IMG/VR virus record: IMGVR_UViG_3300009168_000014
Span: 1-54,391 of that record
Reading direction: 5' to 3' (one strand)
Source of the DNA: a virus
DNA: 54,391 nt
The notes under the pieces are model-generated. The model searched no databases and had not been told where the DNA came from. It saw only the letters and a list, made by a program, of their open reading frames with translations. Both the position numbers and the translations under genes were made by a program. Below, piece after piece: positions 39,623-46,987 of this stretch. Each line of letters starts with the position of its first letter. Position 1 is the first letter of the stretch.

Positions 39623-41711
39623 AATCATTACAGATTCCAGTTATCCAGAGGGAGTGCATCCAATTAATTATCGGATGTTGCACCCCGACAACCCGTGGTA
39701 TCCACTGCCTGCCGATTATGCCGATTTAACGGAAGACGGACAGAAGGAAGCTCGTCTGGCCGCCCTTAAACGGCAGAATACTCCGATGGAGTTAGTGGCT
39801 GCGTGGGACCTCTTCCGACGGCTATACCTTCAACCGACAGAGCCTGGATTCTTCTATCATAGCTTTACACCATCGCCAAAGTTTCATTACGAATTAATTT
39901 ATGATGCTGGGAATTATGCCAGAAATATTGTGGCAGCCCCTAGGGGTTTCGCTAAATCCGTAGTTATGGGTACAGAACTGCCGTTGTTGTTAGCTCTTAC
40001 CCGTTCATATCTGCGGATACTAGTATCCCTCTCTACGGAGACGATGCTGGACGAGCGATTCAGCACCTTTATGATTCAGTTGACTGAGAACCCCTATATT
40101 ATTAATGACTTCGGCCACCTCAAACCTCCGAGAGCCGCTTCCAGAATATGGAACCACGAACTCCTACAACTGGCAAATGGCTCCCAGATAAAAGGCTATA
40201 GTGTTCGCAGTAGGAAAAGAGGAGCCCGTGCCGATGTCTTTCTTCTGGATGACCCAGAGTACGACAGTACATCAGGCTCCAGCCTCAGTAACGACGTAAT
40301 CCTGCGGGAACAGTTTCAGCAGTTCCTCTTTAAGCAGGTTATCCCGATGCTAGAGAAGGGCTCCGTAGCTTTTTGGATAGGCACTATGATTTCCAGACAG
40401 TCATCTCTATATCATGCCTGTTATGAGGATGATGAGAGGTTCACCTACTGGAATCGCAGGGTGTACTCGGCCCTCTATCCATCTGAGAAAGACCCCAGTA
40501 AGGTAAGCCTGCTGTGGAGTAACCATTGGGATGCTGATTTCCTGAAGGTTCGTGAAAAAGAAATCGGCAGAAGCCACTTCTTGTCGGAGTATATGAATGC
40601 TCCAGGCAACCCAGAGGACAGAATCCTGCGGGTTGACCCAATCCTAAACGAATACGTCATAGATGGACAGGATGAGATGTTTGCCCAACACCCGTTATCT
40701 ATGGTAGCCCCCCTTAACTACTATCGGTATGATAGAGCTAAGGATAAATGGGAAAATATAACGGTAGCCTCCGGTGTATTCTTCAAAAAACTCTACCGGA
40801 TGATTACCTTTGACCCCTCAGAAGGGCTGGGCTCCCAACACGATTACAGCTGTCTGGTGGTATCAGGATTAGACCGTGAAAACTGCCTGTGGGTACTGGA
40901 CATGTGGATGGGCAGGGCCCCAAACGCAGCACTTTTGAATATAATATACAAGTATGGGCTGAAATGGAGACCCAAAGTAATAGGAGTAGAGTCAAACTCC
41001 ATTCAGATTCAGCTGGCAGATGCTATGGGAACCATAGTCAAAGACCGAGGGCAGACTACCAACTGGATGCCTGCGGTGGTCCCAGTTGACTATACGAAAA
41101 CAGCCAGCCGGAAGTCTAAATCAGACAGGATTTCCACTTTAGAGTGGAGATTTGATGCTGGAAAAATAAAATACCCGAAGCACCTCTCCGGAACCTGGCC
41201 GTTCAATGCCTTATATACACAGACGAAGGATTACACCTACGACCTGGCTCTCCTATCACATGATGATGCCATAGATACGGTAGCGATGGTCCATTTTATG
41301 ATTCATGGACAAGGTTCCAAGGATGTCTACCAAAGACCTGGGACCACCATGATAGAAAAGATACAGGCGGGGGATGTGTGTCCTGGCGGTCTGCCGATTA
41401 TCAGCGGGTACTCCAGTCAAACATTACCACAAGAAATAATTGATGCACTACTTGACAGAGGAATGTCATTAGTGTATAATGAAAAAACGAGAGATAAGCA
41501 TAATCGGTATGCTTTCCAGAATCAGAAACCAAGATTTGATGGTAAAAGGAGCATGGGACCTTATGAACGATACAGTCATCTTATGCGTAGTCAATCTGGC
41601 GATGATGGCACTGGTTTACTATTGCCTGCGTCAGCATTCAGAGCAGCAGAAACAGTACGAGAAGATGATGGGACTCATATTCCAGACTCTTCAGCAAACC
41701 CTGGCGAATAA
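39609..41711 (+). CDS. terL: Terminase large subunit
   Basis: A 700-residue protein. ATPase: Walker A-like VAAPRGFAKSVV near residue 105, Walker B DVFLLDDPE near residue 210, and coupling motif region WIGTMIS. Nuclease: ITFDPSEGLGSQHDYS near residue 399, VIGVESNS, and the late HDDAIDTVAM Asp pair, as in RNase H-like terminase nucleases. It pumps and cuts DNA during packaging. The start appears to be TTG at 39609 inside the previous gene; no better start is seen. It holds a perfect promoter in its 3' part, and two 11-mers 262 bp apart (41076 and 41338). Confidence 0.9.
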   Translation: MEENRIITDSSYPEGVHPINYRMLHPDNPWYPLPADYADLTEDGQKEARLAALKRQNTPMELVAAWDLFRRLYLQPTEPGFFYHSFTPSPKFHYELIYDAGNYARNIVAAPRGFAKSVVMGTELPLLLALTRSYLRILVSLSTETMLDERFSTFMIQLTENPYIINDFGHLKPPRAASRIWNHELLQLANGSQIKGYSVRSRKRGARADVFLLDDPEYDSTSGSSLSNDVILREQFQQFLFKQVIPMLEKGSVAFWIGTMISRQSSLYHACYEDDERFTYWNRRVYSALYPSEKDPSKVSLLWSNHWDADFLKVREKEIGRSHFLSEYMNAPGNPEDRILRVDPILNEYVIDGQDEMFAQHPLSMVAPLNYYRYDRAKDKWENITVASGVFFKKLYRMITFDPSEGLGSQHDYSCLVVSGLDRENCLWVLDMWMGRAPNAALLNIIYKYGLKWRPKVIGVESNSIQIQLADAMGTIVKDRGQTTNWMPAVVPVDYTKTASRKSKSDRISTLEWRFDAGKIKYPKHLSGTWPFNALYTQTKDYTYDLALLSHDDAIDTVAMVHFMIHGQGSKDVYQRPGTTMIEKIQAGDVCPGGLPIISGYSSQTLPQEIIDALLDRGMSLVYNEKTRDKHNRYAFQNQKPRFDGKRSMGPYERYSHLMRSQSGDDGTGLLLPASAFRAAETVREDDGTHIPDSSANPGE
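41076..41086 (-). promoter_or_regulatory. Genome-wide 11-mer, site 14 (reverse)
   Basis: Exact copy in the terminase nuclease region, read as Val-Val-Pro-Val. Confidence 0.8.
41338..41348 (+). promoter_or_regulatory. Genome-wide 11-mer, site 15 (forward)
   Basis: Exact copy read as Pro-Gly-Thr-Thr, only 262 bp from site 14: the one closely spaced pair, facing in opposite directions. Confidence 0.8.
41452..41480 (+). promoter_or_regulatory. Perfect consensus sigma-70 promoter inside terL
   Basis: TTGACA, 17 bases, TATAAT: the full consensus. The start would be near 41487, upstream of the gene at 41563 and the portal, chaperonin, scaffold and capsid genes. Confidence 0.75.
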
Positions 41712-41889
41712 TATCAGCAGGGATGTGAACCCGACGACTGGTCCAGCTGTTCTGGATAGACTTTCTAGGTTAAATGCGTTGTCACGGGAAGCTCCATCAG
41801 CACAGCCTCAGCCGCCTGCGGAGATTCCGATGTACCATAGTAGATTAACCGTGACGAAACAGGGTGCTGTTGATAGAGAAATGAAATAA
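41563..41889 (+). CDS. Small single-span membrane protein (108 aa)
   Basis: The N-terminus has a membrane segment (VILCVVNLAMMALVYYC, residues 5-21), then a helical Gln-rich part and a Pro/Gln tail. The frame opens earlier at 41479, but that ATG overlaps the -10 box of the promoter. The ATG at 41563 follows AAAGGAG at a long spacing (12 bases). It overlaps the terminase by 149 bp. It could be a holin/spanin partner or a packaging-associated membrane protein. Confidence 0.55.
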   Translation: MNDTVILCVVNLAMMALVYYCLRQHSEQQKQYEKMMGLIFQTLQQTLANNISRDVNPTTGPAVLDRLSRLNALSREAPSAQPQPPAEIPMYHSRLTVTKQGAVDREMK

Positions 41890-41917
41890 TAGTTATTGTA
41901 GTTATCGGAGATAGATA

Positions 41918-43984
41918 ATGTCTTACGCATTGAATCTTCCAAAGGATAAGGAGCAACGAGAAGAAGCGTTGACTTATTTGGTTAATCTCAGCGAGCAGGG
42001 GCGACGGGTACAGGAGATTAACTGGTGGTATGTCCACTACTATATGCAGGGAGCCAGAAATTTCACGAATGTCAACTATGAACTGGGCTCACTGGATGTA
42101 CAATATACAGATAATGATGGTATCCTGCGGTTTAAGCTGGATGACATACTCAGTAAATTCCAATCACAACTGGGTCGTCTTTATGCGATTGATTTGGCTC
42201 CACGGGCTACACGGAAAAGCACGGGATTGGACGACCTGCGAAAAGCTTCAATTGCACAGGTCTGTCTGGATGCAGCTTTCTCCCAGGAAAAGGTAGAACT
42301 GCTAAAATCCCGCTTGTGGCCCCCACTCCTTAAGTTTGGACTCGTAGGATTGTTAGTTTGGGGCGAAGGCGATGAGGTCGGCATAGATGTTGTGATGCCG
42401 TGGGAGTTGGTTCCACTGCCTCCGAATCCTATGGAGAAAGAGAATGTCAGAGGCCTCGCACGAGTGCGATATGTACCACTGGATTGGGTAAAAAGTCTGG
42501 AGATACTGCATGATACAAAGATAAAATGGGAGGAAGTAGATACACTGGAACTACCGGCTGGGGTTATTCCACAGGGGTCGAAAGACCAGTTCTCTGTGGC
42601 AGGACAATCTGCCGCAACCCTGTCGAATCCCCCACGAGAAGCCGCTAGCCAGCATCGCAAGAGAAAGGGAAGTACGAAAGCCGAAGACCAGACGAAAGTA
42701 AAAGTTGTCCGGCTTACGGAAGTTTGGACTGAATCGACTACAGGTCACCTACAGTCTTATGACATCCTGGTCGGACAACTTCTTGCATATACAAAAGAGG
42801 ATTATGCGGGGTCGAAGCTCACAATACCTCTGCAAGTTTGTACTGACATACCGACAGGGAACTTCTGGGGAAGAAGCTTTTGTAGTACTTTAATCCCATT
42901 AAACTCTGAAATGGAATATACCATTGGCAGGCTTCTACAGAATATACAGGATATTGACATGTACGGCTTATTATGTCTCCCGTCGACCTTGGGTATTAAT
43001 CCAAGCGTGATGAGGGGAGCAGACGGACTCAAACGGGTCGTTTACGAACCTGATTATACTGCCCCAGAGCAGAAGCCATTTAACATCCAACCTGCTAACG
43101 CAGGGTTATTGCCGGTTAAAGTGGCTGAGTTTGGAATGGGCTTAATGAGCCAGATTGCGAACCAGCCGAATGAAATGATGTCCGGACAGGCCCCAGGCCG
43201 TGTGGACTCCAGTGCGGGACTTGGATTCCTGTACGAGGTATCTAATACTCCGTTGACCCCATCAGCCGCTAGTGTAGCTACGGCCATATCGAATTGCTAT
43301 AAGGCAATGCTGGGGATACTTCAGACGAAGTGGGGAAATGATAAGGTTGTTGAGTTAAATCTATTAGATGATTCTTTAGCTGGAATTATCTTAGACGCCA
43401 GTGCTGGTGTAATTCAGTTGTCACAGAATACGATTCCCAGTCCGAATGAGGTGAATATCAGTGTAAGGTCGCTGTCTCCCAGAAGTCCTGAGAAAGAAAA
43501 ACAGGAATTGGCGGAAGCCCTGAAACTGGGAATTATAGATATGTTTGAGTATCGGGTCGAAGTCCGCAAGCGTGGTCTGGAGATTCCAGTCGGCAGTGAG
43601 ACCGAATGGCAGAACTACAGGCGAGCAATGCTGGAAAATCTAGTGTTGTTCAAAGACGGCCAGACACCTGGACAGGTGACAGTTGATGAGGTAGATATGC
43701 ATCAAATACACCTGAGAATCCTACAGGCATTTATGGCAAGACCTGAATATTTCCAGGCGGGAGAGGCCGTGCGTACTGCATTCAAGCAACATTATCAGGC
43801 ACATCAGGCCGGACTTGGGATTATGCCGGAAGGTGCCCCGATGCCGGAAGAAGCAGCAACTGAGGCGGAAATGATGATGAAACAAGGCGGTATGGGCGGC
43901 GGAATGCCTCCTATGGGAATGGAAGGAATGGGTGGCGGGATGCCACAACAGCAAGGAATGATGCCTCCAGAAGGCATGATGTAA
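41918..43984 (+). CDS. Portal protein
   Basis: A 688-residue protein after the terminase gene. The N-terminal INWWYVHYYMQGARNF, followed by the DDILSKFQSQLGRLYA segment, and the later long helical region with ARVRYVPLDWVKSLEILHD fit the large portal proteins of podoviruses, which form the dodecameric DNA gate. The C-terminal 50 residues are very rich in Met, Gly and Pro (MGGGMPPMGMEGMGGG). The ATG follows CGGAG. Assigned by position, size and motif style. Confidence 0.8.
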   Translation: MSYALNLPKDKEQREEALTYLVNLSEQGRRVQEINWWYVHYYMQGARNFTNVNYELGSLDVQYTDNDGILRFKLDDILSKFQSQLGRLYAIDLAPRATRKSTGLDDLRKASIAQVCLDAAFSQEKVELLKSRLWPPLLKFGLVGLLVWGEGDEVGIDVVMPWELVPLPPNPMEKENVRGLARVRYVPLDWVKSLEILHDTKIKWEEVDTLELPAGVIPQGSKDQFSVAGQSAATLSNPPREAASQHRKRKGSTKAEDQTKVKVVRLTEVWTESTTGHLQSYDILVGQLLAYTKEDYAGSKLTIPLQVCTDIPTGNFWGRSFCSTLIPLNSEMEYTIGRLLQNIQDIDMYGLLCLPSTLGINPSVMRGADGLKRVVYEPDYTAPEQKPFNIQPANAGLLPVKVAEFGMGLMSQIANQPNEMMSGQAPGRVDSSAGLGFLYEVSNTPLTPSAASVATAISNCYKAMLGILQTKWGNDKVVELNLLDDSLAGIILDASAGVIQLSQNTIPSPNEVNISVRSLSPRSPEKEKQELAEALKLGIIDMFEYRVEVRKRGLEIPVGSETEWQNYRRAMLENLVLFKDGQTPGQVTVDEVDMHQIHLRILQAFMARPEYFQAGEAVRTAFKQHYQAHQAGLGIMPEGAPMPEEAATEAEMMMKQGGMGGGMPPMGMEGMGGGMPQQQGMMPPEGMM

Positions 43985-44011
43985 TATAACTATTTTTGAA
44001 AGGAGCAGGAA

Positions 44012-44299
44012 ATGGCAGGCGTAGACCAATTAGGACGTTGCACACTTTTAGGAAAAAAGGTACTGATTCGACCGGAAGAGGCGAAGAAACAATCGGAAGG
44101 TGGTATCTACTTGCCACAGTCGGCATCAGCGGAATCCATGCCGTCCAGAGGGACTGTAGTGAAAGTCGGTATCGACTATGGCACACAAACACCAATGGGA
44201 AAAAAAGTAGTATTTGAAGCGTATGCTGGAATACCTATCCAGTTGGATGGGCAGAATTACATTATCGTTGACCGTGAAGATTTATTAATTATTATATAG
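44012..44299 (+). CDS. GroES-like co-chaperonin (Cpn10)
   Basis: A 95-residue protein with the full Cpn10 pattern: GKKVLIRPEEAKKQSEGGIYL, a mobile-loop-like QSASAESMPSRGTVVKVG, GKKVVFEAYAG and YIIVDREDLLIII. Cellular GroES caps GroEL; phage versions such as T4 gp31 adapt GroEL for folding the capsid protein. Its position between portal and capsid genes fits that job here. The mobile-loop hydrophobic triplet (usually IVL-like) reads IYL at its start. The ATG follows AAAGGAG. No GroEL gene is present, so the host chaperonin would be used. Confidence 0.88.
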   Translation: MAGVDQLGRCTLLGKKVLIRPEEAKKQSEGGIYLPQSASAESMPSRGTVVKVGIDYGTQTPMGKKVVFEAYAGIPIQLDGQNYIIVDREDLLIII

Positions 44300-44315
44300 T
44301 GAAAGGAGCATAACT

Positions 44316-45242
44316 ATGCCGGAACCAATTGTAACACCTACCACCCCAGAAGGGACTCCCACCATACCTCCTGTTACAGGGGCACCTGGGACCACCCCTC
44401 AACCCCAGCAACAGATATTTACCATCAAGGTGAATGACCAGCAGAGGTCGCTGACGATTGATGAGCTCAAAGAGGCTGCATCAAAGGCTATGGGGGCCGA
44501 TGCAAGATTTGAGGAGGCGGCGAAGGTACGTAAGGAGAATGAGAAGGCTACTCGGCTGTATCAGTTGATGCAGGATTTGAAGAATAATCCAGACCCTGCG
44601 AAGGCGACGGAAGTTTTAGGTTTAATTGGCGTTACGCCAGAGGAGATACAGGCGATGGAAACTACACCAACTGTGGCACCCCAGAATGCTATCCAACCTG
44701 GAGCTAATGTCGGAGTGCAGACGACGCCGAGAAAGGTGTCGCTACAGGACTTAGACCCGCAACTGCAACAGCATATCCAGACGGTATCGGATGTGGAAGT
44801 GGCGAATGCAAGAAAAAATATTGAAGAATCTGTAAATAATTCTCTTGACACTGATGCAGTTCTTGGTAAAATAGTATTAAGTAGACCTGAAGGCTCTCCT
44901 GAAAGGGAAACCATTAGGTCTGTGCTCTATGACATGACAATAGATGAGGTCCAGCGTAGGATTTTATGCGGTGGAGAATTTGGACCCCTTATGGTCAAAG
45001 ACGCTTTGCAAAAAGTTAGAGCGAATGTTGACCGTATCGGTATTCCAGCTAGAGCTGTTGGGTATCCAGGACTTGGCGGTCTTGGGCCTAATCCGTCTTT
45101 AGGATACCAGCCCATAACTACGTCAACCGAGCCTATCCAGCGGGTAGGTATTAATGACCCGAAGTATCATGCCACTGCCAACAATAGGCTACAACAGATG
45201 TTGAATATGGCGGCAATGGGATTGAGAAAGAAGGGACGATAA
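44316..45242 (+). CDS. Capsid scaffolding protein
   Basis: A 308-residue, mostly helical, charged protein directly before the capsid gene. The N-terminus is Pro/Thr-rich, then FTIKVNDQQRSLTIDELKEA and KVRKENEKATRLYQLMQDL (helical), then a flexible middle, and a C-terminal Gly/Pro stretch (YPGLGGLGPNPS) ending in a basic helix (MAAMGLRKKGR), as the capsid-binding tails of scaffolds often do. No protease motif. It contains one 11-mer at 44386-44396 and an internal promoter-like site. Confidence 0.78.
   Translation: MPEPIVTPTTPEGTPTIPPVTGAPGTTPQPQQQIFTIKVNDQQRSLTIDELKEAASKAMGADARFEEAAKVRKENEKATRLYQLMQDLKNNPDPAKATEVLGLIGVTPEEIQAMETTPTVAPQNAIQPGANVGVQTTPRKVSLQDLDPQLQQHIQTVSDVEVANARKNIEESVNNSLDTDAVLGKIVLSRPEGSPERETIRSVLYDMTIDEVQRRILCGGEFGPLMVKDALQKVRANVDRIGIPARAVGYPGLGGLGPNPSLGYQPITTSTEPIQRVGINDPKYHATANNRLQQMLNMAAMGLRKKGR
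44386..44396 (+). promoter_or_regulatory. Genome-wide 11-mer, site 16 (forward)
   Basis: Exact copy read as Pro-Gly-Thr-Thr in the scaffold gene. Confidence 0.8.
44845..44872 (+). promoter_or_regulatory. Internal promoter before the capsid gene
   Basis: TTGACA, 16 bases, TAAAAT, inside the scaffold gene. It could boost capsid mRNA over scaffold mRNA. Confidence 0.4.
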
Positions 45243-45243
45243 T

Positions 45244-45374
45244 ACTAGCGACTGGTAGCTGCGAAAGCAGAGCTAGTCTCCTTAAGGGTAACAGGTAAGC
45301 GGGTGGCTAATTGATGCTATGTCACAATAGTGTTATTAACCAAATTGATTATCTTTTACTATAGGAGACATATT
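45244..45374 (+). promoter_or_regulatory. Structured leader of the capsid gene
   Basis: Non-coding gap of about 130 bases before the capsid ATG. CTGC-GAAA-GCAG (45259-45270), a GNRA-capped hairpin, sits inside a longer helix: GAC-TAGCT pairs with AGCTA-GTC with small bulges; an outer ACTAGC/GCTAGT is an alternative. GGTAACAGGTAAGCGGGTGGCTAA follows in parts, then TAGGAG. It may stabilise the mRNA or control translation. Confidence 0.5.
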
Positions 45375-46895
45375 ATGGCTGCTGAATATGCAATAGAAGT
45401 TCTTAGTGATTATATCCGTGAGGAATTACCGACTGTCGTGGACGAGTGTCTGCCAGCGATTTCCCCCGTATATAAGTATATTGAAACCACTTCGATGGGT
45501 GTTGTCAGAGACCGCATAGGTCGTAACTGGCAGATTGAACACACCTACGCAACTGGTCTGGCTGGTTTAATCCAGTCTGCTGATGTTAGAGGTCCGGCAT
45601 TTCTTGATGCGGCAGATTATACACAGAATAGAGTTCTGGACTCATCCAGTGCTAATTTGACGCCGTTCCCAAATGCGATTCATGCTCCGCATTCGGCCAG
45701 CATTCAGAGGATACTGACCCTCCATAAATCAACTGGAAACTTCAGTATTCCCGTAGCTTGGATACAGGCAGACTCACTGGGTGCATCGGTTCATAGCAAG
45801 GTTACGCAGGATATTAAGGCAGTTGGACAGCTCAGAGCTTTGACAGAAGCACAGAGCTTCTTCATGGGTTCTAGCAATGCCCTTGGTCAGTTGTTAACCT
45901 ACACAGGTACTGGTGAAGCCAGCGGTTACTTCACCTGCACGCTTGACCAGACGACTGGCAGGACAGCTTTCTTGCGTCCTGGTATGTTGGTCGATGTTTA
46001 TGCCAATAATTCCGGTACTCCAAACTGGGGCTCGACTGGTGGCACACACCACAAGAATGATACTTCGACTGGTGCCCCGTGGGGTACAACCTATGTTCCC
46101 CTGATTATCTCTGATATTGATTACACGAATGGCACAATCAAAGTCGCTGCTGTCAGGAATACATCTTTGGCATCTGGCTCCATCACACAGATTGCCATAG
46201 GCGACTGGCTCGTGCTGGCAAACTGTGGAACTACCTCTGGTCGTGAGATGAAGACATGGGGTCTCGAAGACTGGATTAAGAGTAGTGGAACGATTATGGG
46301 TGGCTCTGGCGGGACAGAAGTTCTTGACCTCGATACCTACAGTCAGTTTAAGTCGATAGTGGCTGCTGTAAATGGCCCACTCACCGATAGTGTCCTCAAC
46401 AAGTATGTTGGTGGATTCCTTGATGCCTATACTGGTACGGAATTGGACACCTTTATCACAACTACTGGTGTTACCATGAAGTATCTGGAACAGCCCACGT
46501 TGTCAAACAACAGGATGTTCTACGATAGAACCGGCAAGGCTCTCTCCGTGATGGGTGGTTGGGACGATGTCGGTTACAGCTTCAACGGCAAGAAGTTCAA
46601 CTGGATTACCTCCTCGATGTGTCTGGCCGGTAGGCTGTATGCCATCAAACTTGGTGGCGGTAATTTGAAGAAATACGTACCTCCGAGGATTGGCGGAACT
46701 GACGGAAGAGTAGGGACAGACCTTGAGTTCCTTGCTCCGTTGGGTGGCTCCAGTGGCATATTCATGGTAGCACGGTCAAGTACCGGTGCGGCTATGGAAG
46801 TGCTGGAAGCACCGTTCTGGCAGTATTGCCTGATTGCTCCAGAGGAAGTTAAAGGAGTCAAGTTGACTGGTCTTACTGAGTCAACCTTGTACTAA
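45375..46895 (+). CDS. Major capsid protein
   Basis: A 506-residue protein after the scaffold gene. The N-terminus MAAEYAIEVLSDYIREELP is helical; next GMVVRDRIG-like stretches (here TTSMGVVRDRIGRNWQIEH), then long beta-rich parts with many Gly, Ser and Thr, and a C-terminal domain ending EEVKGVKLTGLTESTLY. Size, position and composition fit an HK97-fold capsid protein of podovirus type. The frame opens earlier, but the ATG at 45375 follows TAGGAG. Codon use is consistent with high expression (many Gly GGT/GGC and Thr ACC/ACT). Confidence 0.82.
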   Translation: MAAEYAIEVLSDYIREELPTVVDECLPAISPVYKYIETTSMGVVRDRIGRNWQIEHTYATGLAGLIQSADVRGPAFLDAADYTQNRVLDSSSANLTPFPNAIHAPHSASIQRILTLHKSTGNFSIPVAWIQADSLGASVHSKVTQDIKAVGQLRALTEAQSFFMGSSNALGQLLTYTGTGEASGYFTCTLDQTTGRTAFLRPGMLVDVYANNSGTPNWGSTGGTHHKNDTSTGAPWGTTYVPLIISDIDYTNGTIKVAAVRNTSLASGSITQIAIGDWLVLANCGTTSGREMKTWGLEDWIKSSGTIMGGSGGTEVLDLDTYSQFKSIVAAVNGPLTDSVLNKYVGGFLDAYTGTELDTFITTTGVTMKYLEQPTLSNNRMFYDRTGKALSVMGGWDDVGYSFNGKKFNWITSSMCLAGRLYAIKLGGGNLKKYVPPRIGGTDGRVGTDLEFLAPLGGSSGIFMVARSSTGAAMEVLEAPFWQYCLIAPEEVKGVKLTGLTESTLY

Positions 46896-46902
46896 ACGAA
46901 TG

Positions 46903-46958
46903 TTAGGGACCACCAAGGATGGGAGTTTCTGCTCCTTTCTCCTGTCCTTGGCCCCTAA
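46903..46958 (+). terminator. Strong hairpin after the capsid gene
   Basis: TTAGGG (46903-46908) pairs with CCCTAA (46953-46958), and CCAAGGA (46913-46919) with TCCTTGG (46945-46951); GGAG/CTCC may close inside. No U-run follows, so it may be a partial terminator or a 3' stabiliser. It contains the 11-mer variant AGGGACCACC (46905-46914). Confidence 0.6.
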
Positions 46959-46987
46959 AATATTAGAAATAATTTGGAGGTTAAACA

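Noticed and set aside
45244-45374. Known self-cleaving ribozyme
   Set aside because: No hammerhead core (CTGATGA with GAAA pairing) and no other ribozyme core I can place.
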